Origin: JAABQT01 sp035459025
Lineage (GTDB): Bacteria > Pseudomonadota > Gammaproteobacteria > Burkholderiales > SG8-39
Assembly (NCBI GenBank): GCA_035459025.1
Contig: DATHYT010000034.1
Location: forward strand, 42,766-106,765
Length of the DNA: 64,000 nt
Direction of reading: 5' to 3'
Shown here: positions 1 to 7,690 of the stretch, piece after piece
Layout: every line of letters begins with the position of its first letter
How positions within the stretch are numbered: position 1 is the first letter of the stretch
Translations under genes and position numbers: made by a program
The notes under the pieces: model-generated
What the model was told of the DNA's origin: nothing
Seen by the model: only the letters and a program-made list of their open reading frames with translations
Database searches by the model: none

Positions 1-153
1 CACGCACCAGAAGGCGAGGGTCAGGGCGACGAAGTCCGGCGTCAGCATGACATCGGGCCAGGGCAAGAAGTCCAGGATCAGCGCGCCGATGAACGACGCG
101 ACGATGACGCCGGTGCGTACCGGCATCAGGATGTGCTGCGGACGCTCAGCCAT
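1..153 (-). CDS. mreD: Rod shape-determining protein MreD, N-terminal part (cut by window edge)
   Basis: Only the first 51 codons are inside the window; the gene continues past base 1. The visible part reads as a hydrophobic inner-membrane protein and begins MAERPQHILMPVRTG. MreD is the integral membrane partner of MreB and MreC in the elongasome. Its ATG overlaps the end of mreC by 8 bases, so the two are translationally coupled. The assignment rests on hydrophobicity and on the invariant mreB-mreC-mreD order, because too little sequence is visible for motif recognition. Confidence 0.8.
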   Translation of the reverse strand, partial: MAERPQHILMPVRTGVIVASFIGALILDFLPWPDVMLTPDFVALTLAFWCV

Positions 154-1063
154 TCCCGGCCCCCGGCTTGCGTGCACGCCGCGTCTTCAGCCCTTTCTTC
201 TCGGCGGCGTCCTGGGGATAGGCGGGCGGGCGGGCGCCCGCCGAGAGCAGCAGCGCATAGCGGCCGCGCTCGATGCCCGCCACCGGCTGCGCCAGCACGC
301 GCGCGAACGTGTAGGAAGCATCGCGCTCGACGCGCACCACCTCGGCCACCGGCAAGCCCGGCGGATACGTGCCGTCGATGCCCGAGGTGACGAGCAGGTC
401 GCCGCTCTCCACCTCCGCGTTGGCCGCCATGTAGCGCAGCTCGAGCAGACCCGAGGCGCCGCCGCCGAAGGCGATCGCGCGCAGCCCGTTTCTCAGCACC
501 TGCACCGGGATCGCCTGGTTCTTGTCGGTGAGCAGGGTGACTTCGGAGACGAAAGCGTGCGCGCGCGTGAGCTGGCCGATGACGCCGATGTCATCGACCA
601 CCGGCGCGCCCGGACGCGCACCGTGTTGTGCGCCCCGGTCCACGATCACCTTGCGCGCGTACGGGTCACGCCCCGAGTACAGGATCTCTGCGGGCAGGGC
701 CTTGCGGTCATGGCGCTCGGCCGCTCCGATCAGGCGGCGCAGATTGGCGGCCTCGGCGGCCGCCGACTCGAAGCGCTGCGCGTCGAGCGCCGCGGCGAGC
801 AGCCGGGCGCGCAGCGCGGCGTTCTCCTCGCGCAGGTGCGCCTGGCTGGCGAAGTAGCCGCCGAGCCCCTCGACGGCGGCCACCGGCAGGCGTGCGAGTT
901 GCTGGATCGGATAGGCGGCGAGCGTCAGCACGCTGCGGATGGCCTCGGCGTAGCCGAAGCGCGCGTCGAGCACCAGAAGCGTCAGCGAAAGCGAGGCGAA
1001 GAACGCGAGCCGGACGAGGGGAGCGGGGCCACGTACGAAAAAGGGCGGGGGCGTGTGCTCCAT
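146..1063 (-). CDS. mreC: Rod shape-determining protein MreC
   Basis: A 305-residue bitopic periplasmic scaffold that couples cytoplasmic MreB filaments to the peptidoglycan elongation machinery. A short basic cytoplasmic tail is followed by one transmembrane segment at about residues 17-33, a coiled-coil stretch at about 65-110 rich in Glu, Ala and Arg, and the beta-rich C-terminal core with the family-typical region VIVDRGAQHGARPGAPV. Length matches the family. It lies 44 bases downstream of mreB and overlaps mreD by 8 bases, so mreB-mreC-mreD reads as one operon. A tail after about residue 280 is rich in Arg, Lys and Ala and looks disordered. Confidence 0.95.
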   Translation of the reverse strand: MEHTPPPFFVRGPAPLVRLAFFASLSLTLLVLDARFGYAEAIRSVLTLAAYPIQQLARLPVAAVEGLGGYFASQAHLREENAALRARLLAAALDAQRFESAAAEAANLRRLIGAAERHDRKALPAEILYSGRDPYARKVIVDRGAQHGARPGAPVVDDIGVIGQLTRAHAFVSEVTLLTDKNQAIPVQVLRNGLRAIAFGGGASGLLELRYMAANAEVESGDLLVTSGIDGTYPPGLPVAEVVRVERDASYTFARVLAQPVAGIERGRYALLLSAGARPPAYPQDAAEKKGLKTRRARKPGAGNG

Positions 1064-1107
1064 CGCGTAAGAAGAGGGCGGCCGCGGCGCGCGGGCGCCC
1101 TCTTCGC

Positions 1108-2151
1108 TCAGTCGTTAGTGAAGATCGGGCCGAAGTACTCCATCTTTTCGAGCGCCTTGCCCGAGCCGCGCACCACGCAGGTGAGCGGGTCGTCGGCGAC
1201 GATCACCGGCAGGCCCGTCTCTTCCATGAACAGCCGGTCCAGATCCCGAAGCAGCGCGCCGCCGCCGGTGAGCACCATGCCTTTCTCGGCGATGTCGGCG
1301 CCCAGTTCGGGCGGGGTCTGCTCGAGCGCGGACTTCACCGAGCCGACGATCTGGTTGAGCGGCTCGGTGAGCGCTTCGAGGATCTCGTTGGAGCTGATGG
1401 TGAAGCTGCGCGGAATGCCCTCGGCGAGGTTGCGGCCCTTGACTTCCATCTCGCGCACTTCGCTCCCGGGGAAGGCGGAGCCGATTTCCTTCTTGATGGT
1501 CTCGGCGGTGGTCTCGCCGATCAGCATGCCGTAGTTGCGGCGGATATAGTTGATGATCGCCTCGTCGAACTTGTCGCCGCCGACGCGCACCGACCCCGAG
1601 TACACCATGCCGCCAAGCGAGATCACGCCCACCTCGGTGGTGCCGCCGCCGACGTCGACCACCATCGAGCCGGTGGCTTCCGCGACCGGCAGGTCGGCGC
1701 CGATCGCCGCCGCCATCGGCTCCTCGATCAGGTACACCTGGCCCGCGCCGGCGCCGATCGCGCTCTCGCGGATCGCGCGGCGCTCGACCTGCGTCGAGCC
1801 GCACGGCACGCAGATGATGATGCGCGGGCTCGGCGAAAACAGCTTGTTGTCGTGCACTTTCTTGATGAACTGCTTGAGCATCTGCTCGGTGATGGTGAAG
1901 TCGGCGATCACGCCGTCCTTCATCGGCCGGATGGCGACAATGTTGCCCGGCGTCTTGCCGAGCATCTGCTTGGCTTCCTTGCCGACCGCCTGGATGGTCT
2001 TCTTCGCGTTGGGGCCGCCTTGCTGTCGGATCGCCACCACCGAGGGTTCATCGAGCACGATGCCTTTGCCGCGCACGTAGATGAGCGTGTTGGCGGTGCC
2101 CAGGTCGATCGCCAGATCGTTGGAGAAGTAGCTGCGCAGAAATCCGAACAT
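1108..2151 (-). CDS. mreB: Rod shape-determining protein MreB (bacterial actin)
   Basis: A 347-residue actin-fold ATPase that forms membrane-bound filaments directing lateral wall synthesis. The phosphate-1 motif DLGTANTLIYV is at residues 16-26, the phosphate-2 motif DVGGGTTEVGVIS lies in the middle, and the adenosine motif LTGGGALLRDLD is near the C terminus. The N terminus MFGFLRSYFSND contains the short amphipathic membrane-binding stretch seen in Gram-negative MreB. Length and motif spacing are normal. It is first in the mre operon and is divergently transcribed from gatC across a 142-base gap. Confidence 0.98.
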   Translation of the reverse strand: MFGFLRSYFSNDLAIDLGTANTLIYVRGKGIVLDEPSVVAIRQQGGPNAKKTIQAVGKEAKQMLGKTPGNIVAIRPMKDGVIADFTITEQMLKQFIKKVHDNKLFSPSPRIIICVPCGSTQVERRAIRESAIGAGAGQVYLIEEPMAAAIGADLPVAEATGSMVVDVGGGTTEVGVISLGGMVYSGSVRVGGDKFDEAIINYIRRNYGMLIGETTAETIKKEIGSAFPGSEVREMEVKGRNLAEGIPRSFTISSNEILEALTEPLNQIVGSVKSALEQTPPELGADIAEKGMVLTGGGALLRDLDRLFMEETGLPVIVADDPLTCVVRGSGKALEKMEYFGPIFTND

Positions 2152-2222
2152 GTTGGTGGTGGCCGCCGCTTTATGGGTTGCGCCTTAACTTTGTACGCTA
2201 AGGCTGTGTCGCTAAAGGGCAT

Positions 2223-2250
2223 ATAATACCCGCAACCAGGCCCCGGGCAA
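2223..2250 (-). promoter_or_regulatory. Candidate sigma70 promoter for mreBCD
   Basis: Read on the minus strand, TTGCCC (2250-2245) is followed after 16 bases by TATTAT (2228-2223), a good -35/-10 pair. It predicts a transcript starting near 2216 with a leader of about 65 bases before the mreB ATG at 2151. The same A/T tract gives a perfect TATAAT on the plus strand (2222-2227) that could serve gatC, but no convincing -35 lies upstream on that side. Inferred from sequence only. Confidence 0.5.
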
Positions 2251-2252
2251 GC

Positions 2253-2282
2253 ACGGGACCGGCCTTCGAACCCGTTTTTTTT
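2253..2282 (+). promoter_or_regulatory. gatC leader hairpin followed by a T8 tract (possible attenuator)
   Basis: ACGGG (2253-2257) can pair with CCCGT (2271-2275), and this is followed directly by eight T residues (2275-2282), 11 bases before the gatC ATG. An outer AGGCC/GGCCT pairing is an alternative fold. If transcription starts at the plus-strand TATAAT at 2222-2227, this sits in the gatCAB leader and resembles a weak intrinsic terminator. The stem is only 5 bp with a long loop, so the regulatory role is speculative. Confidence 0.3.
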
Positions 2283-2293
2283 GCGCCGCCGTA

Positions 2294-2581
2294 ATGTCGC
2301 TTTCCCCTGACCAGATCCGGCTGATCGCCCGGCTTGCGCGCATCGCCTTGCGCGAGGACGAATCGGCCGCGGTCGGCGAGCGCCTGAACCGGGTCCTCGC
2401 CATGCTCGACCAGCTGAAGGCAGTGGACACCGAGGGCATCGAGCCCATGTCGCACGCGCTGGACGTCACGCAACCGCTGCGGGCCGATACGGTGACCGAG
2501 AGCGACCAGCGCGAGCGGTTCCAGGTCGCCGCCCCCGCGGTCGAGGACGGGCTGTACCTGGTACCGAAGGTGATCGAGTAA
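2294..2581 (+). CDS. gatC: Asp/Glu-tRNA amidotransferase subunit C
   Basis: A 95-residue accessory subunit of the GatCAB amidotransferase, which converts misacylated Glu-tRNA(Gln) and/or Asp-tRNA(Asn) to the cognate aminoacyl-tRNA. It stabilises the GatA-GatB complex. The family-typical start SLSPDQIRLIARLARIAL and the C-terminal region with VAAPAVEDGLYLVPKVIE are both present. It is first in a gatC-gatA-x-gatB operon. Its TAA stop is followed with no gap by the GTG of gatA. Confidence 0.95.
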   Translation: MSLSPDQIRLIARLARIALREDESAAVGERLNRVLAMLDQLKAVDTEGIEPMSHALDVTQPLRADTVTESDQRERFQVAAPAVEDGLYLVPKVIE

Positions 2582-4042
2582 GTGCTCGACTCCGGCCTCG
2601 GCGAGCTGCAGGCGGCGCTGGCCGCGCGGCGCGTATCCAGCGTCGAGTTGACGCGCCTGTACCTCGAGCGCATCCGCGCCCAGAACGGGCCGCTGAACGC
2701 GTTCATCACGGTGGACGAGGAGGTCAGCCTGGAGCAGGCGCGCGCCGCCGACGCGCGCCGCGCCCGCGGCGAGGCCGGGCCGCTCACCGGCATCCCGGTG
2801 GCACACAAGGATATCTTCTGCACACGCGCCCTGCGCACCACCTGCGGCTCGAGGATGCTCGAGCACTACACCAGCCCGTACGACGCGCATGTCATCGAGC
2901 GCTTCGAGGCCGCCGGCGCGGTGCAGCTCGGCAAGACCAACATGGACGAGTTCGCCATGGGCTCGTCGAACGAGACTTCGTACTTCGGGCCGGTGCGCAA
3001 TCCCTGGGACCGCACGCGCGTGCCCGGCGGTTCCTCGGGCGGCTCGACGGCGGCGGTGGCCGCGCGCATGGCACCGGTGGCCACCGGCACCGATACCGGC
3101 GGCTCGATCCGCCAGCCGGCCGCGCTGTCCGGCGTGTGCGGCCTGAAGCCGACCTACGGCCTGGTGTCGCGCTACGGCATGGTGGCGTTCGCCTCGTCGC
3201 TCGACCAGGGCGGGCCGATCGCGAAGAGCGCCGCCGATCTTGCGCTGCTGCTCAACGTCATGGCGGGCCACGACGCGCGCGACTCGACGAGCCTCGCGCG
3301 CCCGAAGGAGGACTACGCGCGCAGCCTCGACCTGAGCCTGAAGGGCCTGCGCATCGGCCTGCCGCGCGAATACTTCGGCGAGGGCGTGGAGCCGGGTGTG
3401 CGCGCGTGCGTGCAGGCGGCTCTCGACTGGTTCACGCAGCAGGGCGCGCGCACCGTGCCGCTCGAGCTGCCCAACGCCGCGCTGGCGGTGCCCGTGTACT
3501 ACGTGCTCGCGCCCGCCGAAGCGTCGTCGAACCTGTCGCGCTTCGACGGCGTGCGCTACGGCCACCGCGCTCGGGAGTTCGCCGACCTCGTCGACATGTA
3601 CAGCCGCACGCGCGCCGAAGGCTTCGGCGCCGAAGTGCAGCGGCGCATTCTGGTGGGCACCTACGTGCTCTCGCACGGCTATTACGACGCGTACTACCTC
3701 AAGGCGCAGAAAGTCCGGCGCTTGATCGCGAGGGACTTCGCCGCCGCTTTCTCACAGTGCGACCTCGTCATGGGGCCGACGACGCCGACCACGGCGTTCG
3801 CCCTCGGCGCCAAGCTGGACGACCCCGTGCAGATGTACCTGAACGACATCTTCACCATTCCGGCGCCGCTCGCCGGCCTGCCGGCGCTGTCGGTGCCCTG
3901 CGGCTTCGATGGCCAGGGCCTGCCGGTCGGCCTGCAGCTGACGGGCAGCTACTTTGCCGAGGCGCTGCTGCTCGGCGCGGCGCACCAGTACCAGCGCGCC
4001 ACCGACTGGCACCTGCGCGTGCCGAAGGAGGCGCCGCTGTGA
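2582..4042 (+). CDS. gatA: Asp/Glu-tRNA amidotransferase subunit A (glutaminase)
   Basis: A 486-residue amidase-signature enzyme that releases ammonia from glutamine for GatB. The Ser-cisSer-Lys triad is visible as Lys76 in IPVAHKDIF, Ser151 in GGSSGGSTAA, and the nucleophile Ser175 in GTDTGGSIRQPA, with the family's exact spacing. Translation starts at a GTG directly after the gatC stop, giving MLDSGLGELQAAL. No better in-frame ATG precedes the conserved N terminus. The 3' end overlaps the next gene by 4 bases (GTGA). Confidence 0.97.
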   Translation: MLDSGLGELQAALAARRVSSVELTRLYLERIRAQNGPLNAFITVDEEVSLEQARAADARRARGEAGPLTGIPVAHKDIFCTRALRTTCGSRMLEHYTSPYDAHVIERFEAAGAVQLGKTNMDEFAMGSSNETSYFGPVRNPWDRTRVPGGSSGGSTAAVAARMAPVATGTDTGGSIRQPAALSGVCGLKPTYGLVSRYGMVAFASSLDQGGPIAKSAADLALLLNVMAGHDARDSTSLARPKEDYARSLDLSLKGLRIGLPREYFGEGVEPGVRACVQAALDWFTQQGARTVPLELPNAALAVPVYYVLAPAEASSNLSRFDGVRYGHRAREFADLVDMYSRTRAEGFGAEVQRRILVGTYVLSHGYYDAYYLKAQKVRRLIARDFAAAFSQCDLVMGPTTPTTAFALGAKLDDPVQMYLNDIFTIPAPLAGLPALSVPCGFDGQGLPVGLQLTGSYFAEALLLGAAHQYQRATDWHLRVPKEAPL

Positions 4043-4770
4043 GAACGCTGGGCGCGGTGCTGCTCATGCTCGCGCTGACCGCGGCGCGGGCCGACGACGC
4101 GGGCGAAACGCGCGAGCTCCTCGGCATGCTCGGCGGGCGCGCCGCGTTGATGACGCTGTACGACAATCCGCGCCCGGACGGCTCGGCGCGCCTGACCGGC
4201 CAGTACCTGATCCTGCCCACGCTGCTGCAGCGCTTCCTCGAGGGCGAGCGCAGCAAGCAGCTCGGCGTCACGTTCCTCAAGGAGGGCAGTTCGCCCATCC
4301 TCTACGGCCGGCCGGCCACCGCCACGCTGCAGGGCACATGGACCGGGGGTGTCTTCAAGGGCACGCGCTATGGCCCCGGCGGCCAGGAGCGGGAGCGCTT
4401 CGAGTTCAGCGAGAAGTTTCCCGACATGAACCGGTACAGCGCCGAGGTGCGCTGCGAGCCGGGCGAGGGTCGCTACAGCTCGACGCTCGATCTTGCCGTG
4501 CACGAGGGCCGGCTGCAGCGCCTGGCGTGGAGCTCGCGCGTCGCGCCGGCGGGCCACATCTGCGCGCTGAAGACTGCCGAGCAGCAGCCGGTCGAGGGCG
4601 GGCTGCGCTTCGTCGCCGGGCGCTGCCGCGTCACGCTGCGCGACCTGGGCGAGCTCGTGCGCGTGAGCGCCGAAGACTGCGCCGAGCACTGCGGCTCGCT
4701 CGCGTACCTGGAGCCGGTGCTGATCGATCGCCGTGGCGGCTGCCAGCTCCTGCGCCTGAATTCGAGGTAG
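4039..4770 (+). CDS. Putative secreted protein of unknown function inserted between gatA and gatB
   Basis: A 243-residue protein I do not recognise. A GTG start overlapping the gatA TGA by 4 bases gives an N-terminal hydrophobic stretch ending ALTAARADD, which looks like a signal peptide cleaved near residue 16. The mature part has repeated FKGTRYGPGGQERERFEF-like beta-strand character and six cysteines in its C-terminal half, suggesting disulfides and a periplasmic location. It lies 4 bases before gatB, so it is cotranscribed with the amidotransferase genes, although a secreted protein should not act in tRNA amidation. Coding is supported by tight coupling and GC-rich third positions. Confidence 0.75.
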   Translation: MRTLGAVLLMLALTAARADDAGETRELLGMLGGRAALMTLYDNPRPDGSARLTGQYLILPTLLQRFLEGERSKQLGVTFLKEGSSPILYGRPATATLQGTWTGGVFKGTRYGPGGQERERFEFSEKFPDMNRYSAEVRCEPGEGRYSSTLDLAVHEGRLQRLAWSSRVAPAGHICALKTAEQQPVEGGLRFVAGRCRVTLRDLGELVRVSAEDCAEHCGSLAYLEPVLIDRRGGCQLLRLNSR

Positions 4771-4774
4771 GGCG

Positions 4775-6238
4775 ATGGCCTGGGAGATCGTCGTCGGCCT
4801 GGAGACGCATGCGCAGCTCGCCACGCAGAGCAAGATGTTCTCCGGCGCGGCAACGGCGTTCGGCGCACCGCCCAACTCGCAGGCCTGCGCGGTGGATCTC
4901 GCGTTGCCGGGGGTGCTGCCGGTGGCCAACGCCGCCGCGGTGGCGCTGGCGGTGAAGTTCGGGCTCGCCGTCGGCGGCCGCATCAATGCGCGCTCGGTGT
5001 TCGCGCGCAAGAACTACTTCTACCCCGACCTGCCGAAGGGCTACCAGATCAGCCAGTACGAGATCCCGATCGTCGCCGGGGGCGCACTGACGTTCGCCGC
5101 GCCCGGCGGCGAGAAGACCGTGCGCCTGACGCGCGCGCATCTCGAGGAGGACGCGGGCAAGTCGCTGCACGAGTTGCCACACTCGCACAGGGCGCTCGGC
5201 CACGGCATGAGCGGCATCGACCTGAACCGCGCCGGCACGCCGCTGCTCGAGATCGTGTCCGAGCCCGAGCTGCGCGGGGCGAAGGAGGCGGTGGCCTATG
5301 CGCGCGCGCTGCATGCGCTGGTGCGCTGGATCGGCGTGTGCGACGGCAACATGCAGGAGGGGTCGTTCCGCTGCGACGCCAACGTCTCGGTGCGGCGCGC
5401 CGGCGACGCCAAGCTCGGCACGCGCTGCGAGATCAAGAACCTGAACTCGTTCCGCTTCATGGAGCAGGCGATCGAGTTCGAGGCGCGGCGGCAGATCGCG
5501 CTGCTCGAGGATGGCGGCGCGGTGGTGCAGGAGACGCGCCTGTACGACCCCGACAAGGGCGAGACGCGCTCCATGCGCACCAAGGAAGAGGCGCACGATT
5601 ACCGCTATTTCCCCGATCCGGACTTGTTGCCGCTGGCGGTGAGCACCGAGGACATCGAGCGGCTGGGCGGGCAACTGCCCGAGTTGCCGCAGGCGATGGC
5701 CAGGCGCCTGCAGTCGGCCCACGGCCTATCGGAGTACGACGCGCGCCTCATCACCGCGAGCCGCGAGACCGCGCGCTACTTCGAGCAGGTCGCGGCCGGT
5801 GCGGACCCGAAGCTCGCGGCCAACTGGATCAACGGCGAGCTCGCAAGCCGACTTAATGAAGACGGCATAGACATCGGCGCCGCTTTCGTGTCTGCGGAAG
5901 TCCTGGCCTGGATGATCGGCCGCATCGCGGATGGCACCATTTCGAACAAGATCGCCAAAGACAAGATCTTCCCCGAGCTTTGGCGTCGCAAGAACGTCGC
6001 GGTAGGCAAGGCGGAATTTGAAAAGCTGATAGCCGACAACGCGCAGGTCTCCGATGCCGGCGCCATCGAGCGAATCGTCGACGAGGTGCTGGCGAAGAAC
6101 GCGAGGCAGGTCGAGGATTACCGCGCCGGCAAGGACAAGGCCTTCAACTCCCTGATCGGCCAGGTGATGAAGGCGACGCAGGGCAAGGCCAACCCCGCGC
6201 AGGTGAACGAACTGCTGAAGAAGAAGCTCGCGCGCTGA
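4775..6238 (+). CDS. gatB: Asp/Glu-tRNA amidotransferase subunit B
   Basis: A 487-residue kinase and amidotransferase subunit that phosphorylates the tRNA-bound Glu or Asp and transfers ammonia tunnelled from GatA. The N terminus MAWEIVVGLETHAQL and the core RNYFYPDLPKGYQISQYE-type segment (here KNYFYPDLPKGYQISQYE) are diagnostic. The later GTRCEIKNLNSF and DYRYFPDPDLLPL blocks are also present. A helical tail and YqeY-like C-terminal domain follow, ending KANPAQVNELLKKKL. Full length for the family. It is the last gene of the operon and converges on the minus-strand gene at 6240. Confidence 0.97.
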   Translation: MAWEIVVGLETHAQLATQSKMFSGAATAFGAPPNSQACAVDLALPGVLPVANAAAVALAVKFGLAVGGRINARSVFARKNYFYPDLPKGYQISQYEIPIVAGGALTFAAPGGEKTVRLTRAHLEEDAGKSLHELPHSHRALGHGMSGIDLNRAGTPLLEIVSEPELRGAKEAVAYARALHALVRWIGVCDGNMQEGSFRCDANVSVRRAGDAKLGTRCEIKNLNSFRFMEQAIEFEARRQIALLEDGGAVVQETRLYDPDKGETRSMRTKEEAHDYRYFPDPDLLPLAVSTEDIERLGGQLPELPQAMARRLQSAHGLSEYDARLITASRETARYFEQVAAGADPKLAANWINGELASRLNEDGIDIGAAFVSAEVLAWMIGRIADGTISNKIAKDKIFPELWRRKNVAVGKAEFEKLIADNAQVSDAGAIERIVDEVLAKNARQVEDYRAGKDKAFNSLIGQVMKATQGKANPAQVNELLKKKLAR

Positions 6239-6239
6239 G

Positions 6240-6935
6240 CTAGCGGCGCCCGGTCAGCTGGCGGTACTTGCGCTTTTCCTCGTCGTAGCGCGCGTTGATC
6301 TCGGCGGCCTCGCGCTTGCGCGATTCGAGCAGCTGCTCCTGCAGCGAAAGGTCGTAGGCCACCGCTTTGACGTCCTGTTTGTGCTTCTCGGGCATCTCGC
6401 GCTCATCCTTGTACTTCTCGGACTGCTTGGCGAGCAGCGCCTGGCGCTGCCGGAGCTGTGCAATGCGGGCCTGGACCTGCGCCGCCGCCTCCTGGTTGCT
6501 GGCGAGGTCGCGCTCGCGCACGCGCTCGATGTCGCTCTCGTCGGAGTAGGTCTGCAGCAGGGCACGGTCGCGGCGCGCCTGCACCTCGGCCTGCTTCCGC
6601 GCCTCGGCGCGCGCGGCCTCGGCCTCGGCGGCCTTGCGCTCCTCGGCCTCCTTCGCCGCGCGCTGCTCGGGCGTGAGCGGGGGCTCGATGCGAAACAGCA
6701 GCGTCCCCTGCGCCGAGAGCGCCTCGACCAGCTCGCCCGTGCACTGCGGCGGGATCGTGGAGCCGTAGTACTTGCGTCCCGCCTTGGTCACACAGCGGTA
6801 CGAGCGCACCTGCGCGCGCAGGGCGTTGATGCGCGCCTTTTCCGTGGCCTCGTCGGACTTCGCCTGCGCCAACGTCGCGTCGGGCCACGCAGCGATCAGC
6901 AACGCGCAGGCGGCGAGCAGGGGTATGCGGAACAT
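6240..6935 (-). CDS. Secreted DUF4124-like protein with a long coiled coil
   Basis: A 231-residue protein. I chose the ATG at 6935 over an in-frame start 24 bases upstream because GGAGGG sits 5 bases before it and the product then begins with a clean signal peptide, MFRIPLLAACALLIAAWPD, cleaved after about ATLAQA. A short DUF4124-like module follows at about residues 40-85 (YRCVTKAGRKYYGS and PPQC). The rest is highly charged Ala/Glu/Arg coiled coil to the C terminus. It is probably periplasmic; the function is unknown. It is divergent from pyrE across a striking inverted repeat. Confidence 0.8.
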   Translation of the reverse strand: MFRIPLLAACALLIAAWPDATLAQAKSDEATEKARINALRAQVRSYRCVTKAGRKYYGSTIPPQCTGELVEALSAQGTLLFRIEPPLTPEQRAAKEAEERKAAEAEAARAEARKQAEVQARRDRALLQTYSDESDIERVRERDLASNQEAAAQVQARIAQLRQRQALLAKQSEKYKDEREMPEKHKQDVKAVAYDLSLQEQLLESRKREAAEINARYDEEKRKYRQLTGRR

Positions 6936-6960
6936 CGCGACCCTCCATGGTGCGATCATC

Positions 6961-6991
6961 GCGCGGATTCTAACCCTGCTAGAATCCGCGC
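6961..6991. promoter_or_regulatory. 12-bp perfect inverted repeat carrying back-to-back -10 elements
   Basis: GCGCGGATTCTA (6961-6972) and its exact reverse complement TAGAATCCGCGC (6980-6991) flank a 7-base spacer. Each arm contains a TAGAAT hexamer facing outward, one toward pyrE (start 7001) and one toward the DUF4124-like gene (start 6935). The simplest reading is a symmetric divergent promoter. The GC-rich extension of the arms would also suit a dimeric regulator. No clear -35 element is visible. Confidence 0.5.
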
Positions 6992-7000
6992 GCTTCCACC

Positions 7001-7690
7001 ATGCATTCCGCCGACCGCGCGTTCATCGCCGAAACCACCGCGAAGATGCTCCTCGAGGTGAAGGCGGTCCTGTTCTCCGAGGGCAAGCCCTTCATCTTCA
7101 CTTCGGGCTGGGCCAGCCCGGTGTACATCGACTGCCGCAAGCTCATCTTCTATCCGCGCATCCGCGGCCAGCTGGTGGACTTCGCCGTCGCGACGCTGGC
7201 GCGCGAGGCGGGCTTCGAGCAGTTCGACGTGGTGGCGGGCGGCGAGACCGCCGGCATTCCGTATGCGGCATGGATCGCGGACCGGCTTGGCCTGCCGATG
7301 CAGTACATCCGCAAGAAGCCCAAGGGCTTCGGGCGCAACGCGCAGATCGAGGGCGACATCCGCGAGGGCGCGAGGACGCTGCTGGTGGAGGACCTGACCA
7401 CCGACGGGCGCTCGAAGATCAATTTCTGCAAGGCGCTGCGCGAGGCGGGCGCGGTCGTCGAGCACGTGTTCGTGAACTTCTACTACGACATCTTCCCGGA
7501 ATCCAAGCAGGTGATGCAGGAGCTCGGCGTGCGGCTGCACCACCTCGCGACCTGGTGGGATGTCCTGCAGGTGGTCAAGCAGGGCAACTACCTGACCGGC
7601 GCGCAGGTGGGCGAAGTCGAGAAATTCCTCAACGCGCCGGCCGAGTGGTCCGCCGCGCACGGCGGGGCCTCGAGCATCGCTGCGTCTTGA
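7001..7690 (+). CDS. pyrE: Orotate phosphoribosyltransferase
   Basis: A 229-residue enzyme of de novo pyrimidine synthesis that converts orotate and PRPP to OMP. The PRPP-binding motif TLLVEDLTTDGRSK is intact, and the N-terminal region LFSEGKPFIFTSGWASPVYID is characteristic of the betaproteobacterial and alphaproteobacterial form. The ATG lies 15 bases after a TAGAAT -10 element. Its TGA stop overlaps the TTG start of the exonuclease gene (TTGA), so the two are coupled. Confidence 0.95.
   Translation: MHSADRAFIAETTAKMLLEVKAVLFSEGKPFIFTSGWASPVYIDCRKLIFYPRIRGQLVDFAVATLAREAGFEQFDVVAGGETAGIPYAAWIADRLGLPMQYIRKKPKGFGRNAQIEGDIREGARTLLVEDLTTDGRSKINFCKALREAGAVVEHVFVNFYYDIFPESKQVMQELGVRLHHLATWWDVLQVVKQGNYLTGAQVGEVEKFLNAPAEWSAAHGGASSIAAS

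Noticed and set aside
47..1534. Long plus-strand open frame opposite mreC and mreB
   Set aside because: It is a shadow of the mre genes in GC-rich DNA; the translation is rich in Arg, Ala and Gly, has no domain, and runs across the mreB-mreC boundary.
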